64,000 nt of DNA from positions 13,570,850-13,634,849 of the forward strand of contig NC_134029.1 in the NCBI RefSeq assembly GCF_964204645.1, read 5' to 3'. The translations under genes were made by a program, and so were the position numbers. This DNA comes from Tubulanus polymorphus. Its lineage: Eukaryota > Nemertea > Palaeonemertea > Tubulaniformes > Tubulanidae. Shown in pieces: positions 11,561 to 23,828 of this stretch (its first letter is position 1; every line of letters starts with the position of its first letter). The notes beneath the pieces were generated by a model, which worked only from the letters and a program-made list of their open reading frames with translations, was not told the origin of the DNA and made no database searches.

Positions 11561-12450
11561 ATCAGAGACGAGATATTTGGGGGTCTTAGGATTATGGGTC
11601 TTAGGTTTAGTATATTATATATAGGTGTCACTAAACCTAAGACCCATTAACCTAAGACCCGACTCTAAATCATTATTTGTGTACTTTAGACTATTCAAAA
11701 TGGTTCTAATATATAGATATTAGTTAAAATGATCCATCGATGGCCCATTTAAATTTGGTTTATTTATCAGAGACGTATTTGAGGGTCTTAGGTTTATAGG
11801 TCTTAGGTTTAGTATATTATATATAGGTGTCACTAAACCTAAGACCCATAAACCTAAGACCCGACTCTAAATCATTATTTGTGTACGTTAGACTATTCAA
11901 AATGGTTCTAATATATAGATATTTGTTAAAATGTTCCATCGATGGCCTATTTAAATTTGGTTCATTTATCAGAGACGAGATATTTGGGGGTCTTAGGTTT
12001 ATGGGTCTTAGGTTTAGTATATTATATATAGGTGTCACTAAACCTAAGACCCATAAACCTAAGACCCGACTCTAAATCATTATTTGTGTACTTTAGACTA
12101 TTCAAAATGGTTCTAATATATAGATATTAGTTAATGATCCATCGATGGCCTATTTAAATTTGGGTCATTTATCAGAGACGAGATATTTGGGGGTCTTAGG
12201 TTTATGGGTCTTAGGTTTAGTATATTATATATAGGTGTCACTAAACCTAAGACCCATAAACATAAGACCTGGCCCTAATTCGTTATTTGTGTACTTTGGA
12301 CGAGATATTTGGGGGTCTTAGGTTTATGGGTCTTAGGTTTAGTATATCATATATAAGTGTCACTAAACCTAAGACCCCCTAAACATAAGACCTAACGGGT
12401 CTTAGGTCTTAGGTTTAGGGGGTCTTAGGTTTAGTGACACCCGTCAGATA
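11561..12450. repeat. Satellite of about 203 bp with internal inverted repeats
   Basis: Units begin with ATCAGAGACG at 11561, 11765, 11968 and 12171, with a shortened fifth unit near 12299. Each unit holds GGTCTTAGGTTTATGGGTCT, then GGTTTAGT, a short AT spacer (TATATTATATATAGGTG), then the inverted form ACTAAACCTAAGACCCAT. Every unit can therefore fold into a hairpin. The last 90 bp (12360-12450) repeats the motif in both orientations. Open frames here come from the repeat. Confidence 0.9.
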
Positions 12451-12479
12451 AAATATAAATATGTATTTTATAATTTAAA

Positions 12480-13500
12480 CCTCCTTTTTTCTTTTTCATG
12501 AATAATTGTATTCCATCTTTTGTATTTTGTAATTTTTTTCCCAGAACCATGTAACAAGTTATCTTCAGTTTTTCTAAAATCTAACCATAATGCATATTTA
12601 CTGCCGGTATAATAATCAATTTGATTAACATTACAATCTTAAGATCACTTTATTTTTTCATTCATAAAATGTTTTTTAATTTCTGCCCATTGATCTATCA
12701 TTCTCATTCCCTAGCAAAATAATTTATTTTCATACGTTCGATAGTTATTTCTACTTTTGATATTTCAGGATTGTAATTATTATCAACTTTTATTGCACCA
12801 TTAGAATATGTTGCAATGGTAAAAAATATTAATATACCTTTAATAGATCTTCTTGGGAAGTTAATATTCTCATTAATTATTTCATCATTTGCATTAATAG
12901 TTACAGTTTTAATTACAATTTATCAATATAATCATATAATAATTTAAATCTTTGATTGTATTTAGTTTGAATTGTGTTAGCAATATTTTCATCAGTTACT
13001 GTGTCATATTCTAAACATATATTTGATTATTTATAACCCATATCTTTAACAACGCTAGATAATACGATTTCATTAACAGGAGCAAATGTTATTTCGAATA
13101 TAATATCTTCTTGTATTGCATATTTATATAAAGGTGTATTATTTTTTTATCAATTCAAAGTCTAATGGAATTTTATATTTGCTTCCATAAATCTTTTCTA
13201 TTAAATTATCTACGTCATTAGTTTCTACTGCATTATTAGCTTCAGATCTTAATTTATTTTGGTTTTCTGATTGGATGCCTTGCAATATCATATTATTTCT
13301 ATTTTCTTTTGTTAACCATAAATCTTTATAATGCGTAAAAAAATTATAATCATCTAATGAAAAAACTGCTTCTGGTCCAATTTTTATAGTTAATTTTTAA
13401 ATTAAGTATCTTCCAACATTATCTAGACATAATTATTACCATGACCAGTTTTATATCAGCTGATAAATAAATACTATTTGGAACATACAAATATTGTTGT
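12480..13500 (-). pseudogene. Polinton capsid-like protein, copy A
   Basis: Translation on the - strand in several frames matches the copy B gene at 29254-30286 throughout. Here the C-terminal end is longer: after the VNQID point it continues with YYTGSKYALWLDFRKTEDN and LLHGSGKK, which copy B lacks. Frames change several times and the 5' end is fused by deletion (near 13495) to the coiled-coil gene. The capsid assignment follows that of copy B. This copy shows that the copy B gene is probably truncated at its 3' end. Confidence 0.55.
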
Positions 13501-13504
13501 AAAT

Positions 13505-14324
13505 ACCATAGTTACAGCTGTTAGAATTGAAAGAATTGTTATACCTTCTAGTTTAAATAATAATTTCATTCTATCTTTCAATGATATCTTTCAGAATCTG
13601 GTTTTATTATTAACTCATTAATAATAACTTTTAATCTATTAATACAATAATCATATGATTTTAATAATAATTTATTTTTTGCTTTCTGTAATTCTAAATC
13701 ATATTTTGAATCATCAATTTCTTTTTCTAAATATGCATTTCTTTTTTTAAATTCAATTTCTTCAGTAACTTTATTATCTCTATCTAACTTAAATTGTTCT
13801 AATTCTTTTCTTGAATTAAATAATTCATCTTCTAAAGTTGTAATTTTAAAACCTCTTATATCTTTATTTTGCACAATTTGATCAGCGTCATTTCTTATAC
13901 TAATAATTTCTCTAATTGCTTTATCAGAAAATATATCTAATTCTTTCAATTCTTGATCTGTTGCATCAAGTAATTCCTTTGGTAAAAGTTTTTCAATTGG
14001 AACTTTATTCGATTCGTGTCGGTAACATTTTCTATTTCATTACTATTTCTTTTTCTTTTAATTCTAGATAGGTCTAATTTTCTCAAAGTTGATGCTGCTA
14101 ATATTTTATTTTGATTTTTATAATAGATATCAATATAATAATCATTTTTCAAATGATAATAATATTCACCATCTAAAGATTATAATTCTCTCACTAAAAG
14201 TCTAGCAGCTCTATCATTTATATTATATCCAGATTTTTCAAATATAATTTTATCAGGTTGTGGTGATCAGTTATACCGGATTCATCGAAAGTACCCAAAT
14301 CACAATTTTGTCCACGTTCCATTT
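13505..14324 (-). pseudogene. Polinton coiled-coil structural-type protein, copy A, internally deleted
   Basis: The gene starts at an ATG at 14322 after TTTTTTTATCATATAAATG. The longest intact piece (13578-13949) is a strongly charged coiled coil with LEDELFNSRKELEQFKLDRD. It matches the middle and C-terminal part of the copy B gene at 30307-32034, but about 1 kb of that gene is missing here. Frame changes occur near 13950 and 14010. Function unknown; in copy B the same protein ends with hydrophobic segments. Confidence 0.5.
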
Positions 14325-14342
14325 ATATGATAAAAAAATTAA

Positions 14343-14720
14343 AACTTAAAATATTATATTCCTCCTATTACAATTCCTACACAAGTTATAGCTAATTTAG
14401 TATTTTCATGAGATTTATTATCACTATTAGTTTGAATTATTTCATGATGAATATTATCAGTTTTTATATCTTCTGATTTATTGTAATCTTTTATTTTAGA
14501 ATCATTATTTAATTTAATATTCTTTGTTTTAGTTTCTGTTGATTAAATATCTTTTTTTAATTTTTCACTTTCCATTAATTTTGGAGCAGTGATAATTTTT
14601 TATTTACATCATATAATCCAAATGAATTATTTATTGTTGCAGTTTTAATCAAATTATTATAACCAATTATATTTCCCATTTTTAATATTAAATCATCAGA
14701 AATAATCAACAAATTAGTAC
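14343..14720 (-). pseudogene. C-terminal tail of a Polinton structural-type protein with a membrane segment, copy A
   Basis: The segment encodes MGNIIGYNNLIKTATINNSF followed by a charged linker and a hydrophobic end (LAITCVGIVIGGI), with one stop in the linker. It matches 32052-32430 in copy B. Its N-terminal part has been deleted, and the remainder is joined in frame to the polymerase at about 14720-14726. Confidence 0.55.
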
Positions 14721-17683
14721 CTAAATGTTCTGGGCAATAAGGTAAGTTTCTTGTTTTAAACTTTATACTTTCAGCAGGATATTCCAAATCAACTACAAAG
14801 AAATAACCAATTGGAGCACCATCTTCTAAACTCATTATTGCGCTTTCCCAATTAGTTTTATCATCATTTTCAACTTTTGTTAATACAAAATTTTTATATG
14901 GTTGAGGTTGCATCATTGCCCAACCATATAAATTATTAGCATCGATGTACAATAATTTGTATTCATCATTTGCTTTAAAATATCTATCTCCCATAACACC
15001 ACTAATTCCACCTCTAATTGATTTTTCAAATAATAAAACCATGTCTGGTTCTTTTAATAAATCTAATTCTACATTTGTATATTTTAAACCACATTGCCAG
15101 GTTAAACCAGGACTTGAATAACAATAACAAGGATCAACATTAAAATGATTTAAATTAACTTCTCTAAATTTTTCAAATATGTCAACCAATATCCTACTAA
15201 TTCACCATGATTTTTTTTCTTAAAAAATGATTCCAAATATTTAATGTTTTATCAAAAACTCCATCTTTCACGTACTCCTCTTTTAATTGATCATAAAATT
15301 GTTCTTTTAATAATTGTGTGTTTTATAAAATGAATAAGGAATTGCACCTTTAAAGCTCAATAATTTAAAAACTTGTTCATTTGGATACTAATGCCGAGTT
15401 ATTACAAAATCATTATTAACTAAACTTTTTGCTAAATTATCTAATGAACGTCTTAAAAATCTATAAGAATCTAAAAATCCCAAACAACCAAATTGAAATG
15501 AAATGTAATTTTCAGATGTCTTAGCTAATAGTTTAAAATCATATTTTCTTACATCTAAATCATTTATAGCATTATATTCTTCTATTTCTTGATTAATTGC
15601 GCCTAATTTTCCTGATAATTGTTTTATAAATAGATGAGCATCATATCATAAATTATTAAATAATATTGGTACGAAATTTACTTTTTTAACTTTGTAAATT
15701 ACAATCTTCATGAGCAGCTCCACGATAATTTGAATTTAATGATCGTGATCTTTAACTTTTTTATCAAATGAATAAAAACGTTTTGCAGAGTAACAACGAT
15801 GAGTTGCATAATTAAAATCAATTTCATCTTCTTTGGTCATAATTATTCTTTTATTTTTATTTAATAATTGTGCAAAATCACTTTCTAATTCAATTATTTT
15901 ATTACAAAATTTATTTACTACATCTTCACCTCTAAAAGAAATATATTGACTTTCATATAATTTAGGATAATTTGATTTTATATATATTCCATAAGCAGCA
16001 GCTCTTTGAAGAACTTTTCTAATTGTATTTATGATTGGTGGGTCTTGTATTATGTCTTCATTTAATTCATTTCCGTTGTCCATTGATTTTAATAATTGCT
16101 TTTTGTTATATATTTCTTTTCTATCTTGATCAGTTAATTCTTTATTCAACGATTCAAAATCCCCATAAATTACAAATGACACTATATTTTCAAATTTATG
16201 ATTAGTAAATTTCAATTTATAATGTTTTTCTGTTGGCATTATTAATTTGCAAAAATCTTTATTATCACATAATTCTTTATGTTTTAATGATGCATTTTTC
16301 AGTTCTAAATTTAGACAAACATTTTCTACATACATATATTTTATGACTGTTAAAATCACTTTCTGTTCTAAAGAATAAATCTATTTGTTTTAACCAAATA
16401 TAAGGTTCATTTTCATCTTCTTCGTAATATAATAAATCTATAACATTTTCATCATCATAATATTCTGTTAAATATAAAGCTTCTAATGTATAATCTTTAA
16501 TAGTTTCACCTGTTGTCTCTGGTAATTGGATTAATTCGAATACATTTATTTTTAAATAATTAACTTTTTCTATTTTAGGAATCATTTTTATAGTTACTGG
16601 GTATTGATCAATTTTATATAATGTTTCATATTTCCGGTAGTCTGTTATTCTATAAACATGTTCTTCTGTTGGATGTAAACAACTAACAATTGACCATAGA
16701 AAACATACATATCTTCATTTTAAACATTTATAACTGCTTTTGTTGTAAATGGTAATTTAATATAAGATGATGCTTGAATATCCTTTTCTGTTGTAGTTTG
16801 AATCATTTTTAAACATTGCATTACTTTTTGATGCTTTATTCCTATTTGTATTATAAATATTTAAATCTAAAAATATAATTTCATTCAATGTTAAACCAGA
16901 ACCCTCAAAATATCTTTCTTCAATATGACGTTTAAATTCATTAAATATTTTTCTAACTTCTTTTTTATTTGTGTTTTTGAAATTATCTCTTCAGAATGTG
17001 TTTGAATATTGTACTCCATTTTTTCTTCCGATTTTATAAAACATACTTTTCCAGATATACTAATTTTTGGATATTCAATATTTGTAACGAAGTCCATTAT
17101 TTTTTCCATTATTTCCATATATTTGCTATAATCTTCTATTGTTGATCCTTTTGATCCTTTAAAATTGATCCCAATTGATCCTTTAAAAAATCTAAATGTA
17201 ATAGCTGCAGGACCAATTTTACTACGTAATGTTTCTAAAATTTCAATTGTATCTTTTATTTCTAGCGAATCGATATAATTTCTAACATTTTCCAATTAAG
17301 GTGTATTTGAAATATATTTATTTTTTGAAGCCGGTTTTTTTACTTGCTGAGGTTTATCATCAAAATATTCTGTTCCTAAAATATTTTTATTTAAATTTTG
17401 TTTGTGTTTTTGAGATTCGAGATGTCTTTTATAATTCTTTTTTACTATAAATTCATTACAAACTTCACATTCTATTTCGTATTTTTTTCATATCATTTAA
17501 TCGTTGTTTTCCTTCATTTGAATTTTCTGGTGTCTCAAAATCTATAACATTTTTTTTTAATGATTTGCAGTTTTTTCATGTCGAGATTTTTTAGATTTAT
17601 CGATGAATTTTTTACAATATGTACAATAATATTGATTTTTATTAACATCATTTTTTTCTCTCTGGAACTCACTGTCTCCCATT
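14721..17683 (-). pseudogene. Protein-primed family B DNA polymerase (Polinton type), copy A
   Basis: From 5' to 3' on the - strand: a zinc-finger leader at 17683-17300 (YYCTYCKKFIDKSKKSRHEK and IECEVCNEFIVKKNYKRH); an N-terminal domain at 17295-16891; and a segment at 16585-16277. The exonuclease region at 16359-15736 has motif FVIYGDFESLN (Asp and Glu of exo I). A stretch with NYRGAAHEDCNL lies near 15720. The palm start at 15189-14726 has YSSPGLTWQCG, FEKSIRGGISGVMGDRYF and YIDANNLYGWAM (motif A). The conserved DTD motif of the palm is absent because the gene is cut at about 14726. At least six frame changes or stops lie between 15190 and 17300. In intact elements this enzyme replicates the linear element DNA from a terminal protein primer. 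Confidence 0.8.
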
Positions 17684-17777
17684 TATCAGGGGGAAAAATT
17701 ACTTGTGGTGATGAGTGATGTGCCGACCTCTCGACCTCTGGCCTGAAAACGCTATATTCTAATTACTTTTAATATGA

Positions 17778-18125
17778 GAATTAGAAAAACGACCTAATAC
17801 AGGGGATAACATTTTAGCTAGCGATTTCGAGAGAAAATACGAGGGTCATCCACAATTAGAAATAATGGGACGTAAGGGTACACCAGATTTATGAATTTTA
17901 GGTAAACCATAAGCGTATGGAAGGGAGGCGAGACGACAATAAAAACGGCGAATGTAAGCTTTAAAATCACTATGTTTTTAAGCTACCTCGTCGCTATAGT
18001 TTAGCCTTACGTGAACTCAGATCTTTGAAATACCTTCGTATCTCTAAAGCGGACAAAGGCGGCAAGATTGTCATCATGGATGTTGTGGACTATGATAAAA
18101 CTAGAATGACGCAAAGCCTCGAATG
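17778..18125. mobile_element. Penelope-like element fragments in opposite orientations
   Basis: 17780-17972 is the reverse complement of 20310-20502 (part of the PLE reverse transcriptase). It is followed head-on by a + strand piece encoding ISKADKGGKIVIMDVVDYDK, the conserved 'ADKG' motif near the start of PLE reverse transcriptases. The fragment abuts the broken terminal repeat of Polinton A, so the PLE or a rearrangement involving it probably removed that end. Inverted partial copies are a known feature of PLE insertions. Confidence 0.7.
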
Positions 18126-18239
18126 CCCCCGGCCTGAAATCCACCGCCACGTGAAGTTACAGGGTTTATGGTAAATGCGTTAGAAATATCATGGCCACAA
18201 TTATTTCTATAAGAATGATATTAGAGAACATGTGTACAA

Positions 18240-19940
18240 AGTGTAAATAATTCATCCACAGTTGCAGCCTCTAGGCTGTTTTCCCCTGATGGCCATAATT
18301 TTAATTGGTCAACAATTGCAGCCTCTAGTAATAATTTGAATCGAATCGACCCGATTTTAAATAGGGTTCTGCACAAGGGATATCCTACTTGTGTACCAAG
18401 TTTGAAGTTAATCGGTCAACAATTCCTGCCTCTAGGCTATTAATGTAGTTTTTCGTGTTGGCCCCCTGGTGGGCATTATTCAGATCAAATTGACACAATT
18501 TTAGATTGGATTCGGGGCGACGTGATACCCTACTTGTGTACCAAGTTTGATCGGTCACCAATTGCAGCCTCTAGGCTGTGAACATCGTTGTTCATGTTCG
18601 CACCCTGGTGGCCATAATTTGAATCGAATCAACCCAATTTTATAAGGCTTTTGGCCCAAGTGTTATCCTACTTTTGTACCAAATTTAAAATGAGTGGGTC
18701 AGCAATTGCGGCTTTTAGCCTGTTAACGTTGTTTTTCATGTCGGCCCTCTGGTTGCCAGAATTTGAATCGAATCAACCCAATTTTAAATAGGGTTCTGGC
18801 CCAAGTGTTATCCTACTTGTGTACTAGGTTTGAAATGAATCGGCCGACAATTGCGGCCTCTAGACTGCTAACGTTGTTTTTCATGCCAGCCCCCTGGTGG
18901 CCAAAATTTGAATCGAATCAACCCAATTTCAAATAGGGTTCTCGCCCAAGTGATATACTACTCGTGTACCAAGTTTGAAAACAATCGGTCAACAATTGCG
19001 GCCTCTAGGCAGTTAACGTCACTTTCAGCGGCGGCGACATATTCAGACAGAGGTAAATCTATATGCCCCCTCTCAACTTAAGTTGAGCCAGGGGCATAAA
19101 AAAACGGTCAACAATTAAGGCCTCTAGACTGTTAACATTATTTTTTATGTCGGCCCCCTAGTGGCCATTATTTGGATCGAATCGCCCCAATTTTAGATAG
19201 GGTTCTGGCCCAGGTAATATCCAACTTGTGTTCCAAGTTTGAAATGAATTGATCACCAATTGCGGCCTCTAGGCTGTTAATGTCGCTATTCATGTCAGCC
19301 CCCTGGTGGCCATAATTTGAATCGAATCGACCTAATCTTACATAGGGTTCTGGCCCAAGTGATATCCTGCTTCTGTACCAAATTTGAAGACAATAGGTAA
19401 AAAATTGCAGCCTCTAGGCTGTTAACGTCGTTTTTCATGTCGGCCCCCTGGTGGCCATAATTTAAATCGAATCGACCCATTTCTAAAGATAGTTCTACCC
19501 CAAGTGATATCCTACTTGTGTACCAAGTTATAAAACAATCGGTCAACAATTGCGGCCTCTAGGCTGTTAACGTCGTTTTTCATGTCGCCCCCTGGTGGCC
19601 ATAATTTAAATCGAATAGACCCAATTTTTTTTAGGGTTCTGGCCCAAGTCATATCCTACTTGTGTACCAAGTTTTAAAACAATCGGTCATCAATTGCGGC
19701 CTCTAGGCTGTTAACGTCGTTTTTCATGTCTGCCCCCTGGTGGCCATAATTTAAATCGAATCGAACCAATTTTAAATAGGGTTCTGGCCCAAGTGGTATC
19801 CTACTTATGAACCAAATTTGAAAACAATCGGTCAACAATTACGGCCTCTAGACTGTTAACGCCACTTGCGCAGCGGCGTATACAGACAGGGGTAAATCTA
19901 TATGCGTCCTCAAAACTAAGCCGGGGCATAAAAATGTACA
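18240..19940. repeat. Tandem array of about 145-bp units, most with a CTCF-consensus-like core
   Basis: About 13 units of 144-146 bp share CAATTGCGGCCTCTAGGCTG, GCCCCCTGGTGGCCATAA, TTTGAATCGAATCGACCCAA and ATCCTACTTGTGTACCAAG. The GCCCCCTGGTGGCCA core or a one- to two-base variant appears near 18463, 18600, 18746, 18890, 19154, 19297, 19442, 19586 and 19731. Two units end in a different tail (about 19020-19110 and 19865-19935) with TAAATCTATATGC and GGGGCATAAAAA, so the array looks like two blocks, each closed by the same tail. Confidence 0.9.
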
Positions 19941-20309
19941 CTATTCTTTCCGATCCTTTAGTTTATAAGTATTGGAATGGTTATACATACATTTATAACA
20001 ACTATAGAATACTGCTCACTAGAGCAGTAACTTGTTCAGCAGTAACGTGTATTCTACTGTATTAAACTGCATTACATCTGTACGTCATGCTCAGTACACA
20101 TCATGTGATATTTCACTATATATATTGATATGTAAAGGGTAGATGAGAGTCACTTTGAGAAACAACTACTTTAATGTCAACACCGAGTCGTACTGCTAGT
20201 CACTTCTTTCTGGAGAAAAGGTATTGACAATAAGCCTCTTAAAAAGATCCTTTTAAGTGTTGGCAAAGTAATTTTAATCATAACCTTGGACTTTTAGCTG
20301 AAAAACAGT

Positions 20310-20965
20310 GATTTTAAAGCTTATATTCGCCGTTTTTATTGTCGTCTCCCCTCCCTTCCATACGCTTATTGTGTACCTAAAATTCATAAATCTGGTGTAC
20401 CCTTACGCCCCATTATTTCTAATTGTGGATGACCCTCGTATTTTCTCTCGAAATCGCTAGCTAAAATGTTATCCTCTGTATTAGGTCATTTTTCTAACTC
20501 TCAGATTAAACATAACTCTAGACAGATTACGGTCCATCATTCCTAACTGTGACAAATTCATCTCATTTGATGTTGTTTCACTGTTTACTAATATCCCTTT
20601 AGAGGCTACTTTTGATTTCATTCGACGCAAACTTCCGGGCCTCCGACTCGAATTTCCCATTTCTGTTGAATGTCTCATTGATATACCTGAACTGTGTTCC
20701 AAAAATATGTATTTCAGGGTATTTCTTTCAACAGATTTTTGGATTTGGTATGGGGAATCCCCTCTTTCCTATCTTAGCTAACTTATTTTTGGAACATGTT
20801 GAAACTGAAATTTTGCCTTTGTATACAGATATCCCTCCCAAAGCTTGGTTTCATTATGTTGACCATGTTCTTTGCTTGGTTACTGAAAAATTTAACCTTC
20901 CCTTATTTTCAGAGTTCTTAAATTCACGTGACCGTAGCCTTAAGTGCACATTGGGAATCCAATAA
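20310..20965 (+). pseudogene. PLE reverse transcriptase fragments
   Basis: Three pieces in different frames. The first (20310-20505) has PYAYCVPKIHKSGVPLRPII, the 'P.iHK....RPI' fingers motif. The second (20500-20700) is a damaged stretch. The third (20700-20965) has FGFGMGNPLFPILANLFLEH and WFHYVDHVLC, corresponding to the 'G.pMG.pLSp.lAnl' and 'YVDD' motifs; here YVDH replaces YVDD, losing a catalytic Asp. The gene is inactive. Confidence 0.8.
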
Positions 20966-21224
20966 TGTGATTCCTTTCCTGGATGTTCTTATACACAATT
21001 GTTTTGATCGTCCCCGTTTATCGGAAACCCACCCACTCTAATTCATATTTGCATTTCTTTTCCTTCGCTAGTTTTAATATCAAGTTGTCTGTAGCCCAAG
21101 GGTTGTTTCTACGGGCGCTTAGAATTTGTGACCCTGAATTTAATGAATCTGAAATTGTATATATGTACGCAATTGTCTTAACAAATTAGCTTATCCAGAT
21201 TGCGTCTTAGACCTTGCGCTTCGT

Positions 21225-21681
21225 AAAGCTAAAAGATTCCTTAAACATAATTTTATCCGTGTTGACTTTAACTCTATTCAACATAAGTCTCGCATTGTTG
21301 TCCCTTATGTCCCGTGTTTAGACAAATTGAAACCCACTCTCAATGCACTTAACACTGAGATCATTCAAGTATAATAACAAAATCTCTAGTCATTTATACA
21401 AAAATAATACTCTGTCCAATACCCATGCCGGTGTTTATAAAATCCCTTGCTTAAATTGTGATAAATTTCATATAGGTGAAACTGTTCGCTCCCTCAGCAT
21501 TCGTATTAAAGAGCATAACAAAGATATAATTAATCAAAAACCCCAAAGTGCTGTGGCTACCCATGTTTGGGATACCTATGGTCATCAATTTGATTTTAAT
21601 AATTCTTGTATAATTTTTCCGTCTCACAGTATTACCCGACGTCACATAGTTGAGTTGGCTTTAATAAATTCCCATTCATAA
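21225..21681 (+). pseudogene. PLE linker and GIY-YIG endonuclease domain
   Basis: The linker at about 21225-21360 contains KRFLKHNFIRV and IVVPYVPCLDKLKPTL. From 21343 an open frame of 112 codons has GVYKIPCLNCDKFHIGETVR and IRIKEHNKD, then HIVELALINS. The GVY...FHIGET core with the Cys pair and the later Arg, His and Glu fit the PLE-type GIY-YIG nuclease that cuts the target DNA. The frame differs from that of the linker, so the element cannot make an intact protein. Confidence 0.75.
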
Positions 21682-22110
21682 TTCCTGTGTCAATGGTAAC
21701 CTCAGTTTCTCCCCCCATAATAAACTTTTGTCCCTATACATTTCCTCTCTGGTTAATATTACCTAGTTTTCATGTGGAATAGTGTGTGTCGTTCTTGCTT
21801 GTATATATACTGTGAAATGTCATAATTTTAGTCACTCTCGAGAATTGCTTTTAGGATAAAACCGAAAATTCGAGGTTTTAATAAATTCTTTAATGTTTTG
21901 ATGTTTTAAAATCTCTTTCGAACTTGTGATTGTGGGACTCATATTTACTTCTTTATGATCATTTCTTTAAGAAGGGGGTGTTACGTATTCGATGTTTGTC
22001 AAGCATCATTGGTTTTCACATTCCTATTTCACTATTTCGTCGTATGTCAGTGATCATTTTGAATATTGTAAGCTATTGTGCTACGTTTGTGTTATAAATA
22101 AAAGATTTGC

Positions 22111-22829
22111 TAGTAAAAGGGATGGCTAAACAAGAGATTTGACAGAAACTATATATGTATTTAAACTATTTCAACAATTACTTTTCTATTTTAGATAGTC
22201 AAAATAAATCGAACAGTGACTTGACTATACAGTTAACAGACAATGCATGAATGTGTATTATCTTATCAGTACAATCATATACTTAAATCAATTTTTTTGG
22301 CATCTGTTATGATAAAGTTTTTCATCATCAGCTTCTTGATGAATGTCTTCACTTTAAGTTTTGCTGCAATCATAAAAATTCAAGAGAATTTCATTTTACA
22401 ATATCAGCGGAACAATGCAAATGACAATTAATACATACCAGTAGTTACATCAACGTCTTTGTCCAATTCAATTCTGTGAGACAAATCTCGCGCAACATCT
22501 TTGAACACATCCTACAATTGAGTCATCAAATGAAGATATTGAAAAAGCATAATATAGTACCACTGCTTCATTTATATGACATTCCCTAGTGAAGATGAGG
22601 TTGGTCTCATGTTTCACACCAGGGTCAGTTGCACGACAGGGACTTGTTGTGATACCTGGGGTTCGAAATCAACGATTCCACCCAGGCTCCAAGGTCCTTT
22701 AATAAATTGCCCATGGGCAAAGAAGTTTGTAGCCAATAGCAATGACACCAATAATTGGACTTAACTTTTTTGTGAAACTGGTCCCTGACAACAATAAGAC
22801 GGCCGCTGATCACTGCGAGAAAAATTAAT
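22111..22829. other. No gene recognised
   Basis: Short open frames on both strands at 22243-22431 and 22576-22813 show no motifs, and the last two are mutual antisense shadows. Confidence 0.4.
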
Positions 22830-23110
22830 ATTATCGCAAATCGGATACGAAGAAGGACCGCATATCCATCTAAAATTCGCTTGCGGTTATCTGGACAAAG
22901 TATCCAAATTGTAACCGCATACAGATATGAGATGCTGATCCTGAACTTCGCTGAAAAAGCTGAAACACTGAAAAGAAAACGCTGAAATTTCAGGGAATTC
23001 TCTAATAATGCAGAAATCGTGCTAAAAACCGACGATACACGTTTTGAAAATTTTTCCGGGTCTGGTGTCTGCTGCCGAGTCCTAAGCCGTGCTTTAGTCT
23101 TTACCGAATT
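22830..23110 (+). repeat. Dispersed repeat R3, left copy
   Basis: Shares AAATCGTGCTAAAAACCGAC (with changes), CGTTTTGAAAAT, TTTCCGGG and TGCTTTAGTCTTTACC with the reverse complement of 38860-39065. It includes a 'CTGAAAAAGCTGAAA...' stretch of short related words. The two copies lie in inverted orientation on either side of Polinton B. Confidence 0.65.
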
Positions 23111-23828
23111 TTCGGGTTAGAGAGATATGCCTACAAGGTCGTCGTCTTCGGCTCCTTTTCAACATTTTTAACTGACATCAGACCACAAATAATAGGTTAG
23201 TAGCTCGAAGCTACGTAGGACCGGACCCCAAAAATTGTAGCTAGAGTGAAGAAGAGGTCCTCCACAAATGTTGCCATAATTTCTGCAAATGGGATAGGTA
23301 ACGAATTTCGGTTAAAAGTATGAAATCCATAGGTCCTGAGATCGAGGCAGAATGATGATGAAAAAAGGAATTTCCTGGACCTGTTTAACTCGGAGTATGG
23401 GTACCAAACACGGTGGGGCATTCGGCTTGGATGTACTGGCATATCTTTACTGGGATACCCCTCCTTTGAAGATTTATTTCAAAATTTAGGTTGGGTAGGC
23501 TTATATGGGGCAAAAACCACTTGAATGCGTCGCTAAGATGCTGGCCTATGCCATAGGCAGGATTTCCCCTGAATTTACGCGCCTATATATGAACTAAACT
23601 CTCGGATTCCTTATTTTTTACTATATTGTAGGATATAGAAGATTTTGGAATACTGGTCTGGCTCAACTTTTGATCGATTGATGGAGGACCTCATTTCCTT
23701 GACAAGAGCCGGAATCTTCAATTGAATCAGGAGGGAACAATAATTGTTCAGGACACACTGTAACATGATACTTACTAGCCAAAAATTAGTTCATCAAAAC
23801 TACATCAGTTCCAAAAACTACCATCATG
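23111..23828. other. No gene recognised between R3 and Polinton B
   Basis: One open frame on the - strand (23197-23442) has no recognisable motif and no splice support. Confidence 0.35.

Larger units (their letters stand above)
12455..17775 (-). mobile_element. Polinton/Maverick copy A, truncated and decayed
   Basis: AT-rich sequence collinear in blocks with copy B: about 12600-13460 matches 29250-30130, 13490-14160 matches parts of 30620-31000, and 14280-14720 matches 31960-32430. The polymerase then occupies 14721-17683, and a remnant of the terminal repeat lies at 17730-17770 (CTGAAAACGC, TTCTAATTAC). The integrase/ATPase end is missing and the satellite adjoins it. Blocks present in copy B but absent here mark at least three internal deletions. 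All large genes carry stops or frame changes. Confidence 0.85.
20200..22110 (+). mobile_element. Penelope-like retroelement (reverse transcriptase plus GIY-YIG nuclease), decayed
   Basis: Reverse transcriptase pieces are followed by a linker and a GIY-YIG endonuclease, the order that defines EN-containing PLEs. The frame changes many times. The 3' end is placed near 22110 because recognisable sequence stops after AATAAAAGATTTGC; no clear target duplication was seen. The 193-bp inverted copy at 17780-17972 and this copy bracket the tandem array. Confidence 0.8.

Noticed and set aside
11817-12075. Open frames on both strands with repeated LRPINLRP-type peptides
   Set aside because: They are translations of the satellite and its dyads.
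23197-23442. 81-codon - strand frame with FLFSSSFCLDLRTYGF
   Set aside because: Looked protein-like at first, but no family, start context or splice sites support it.
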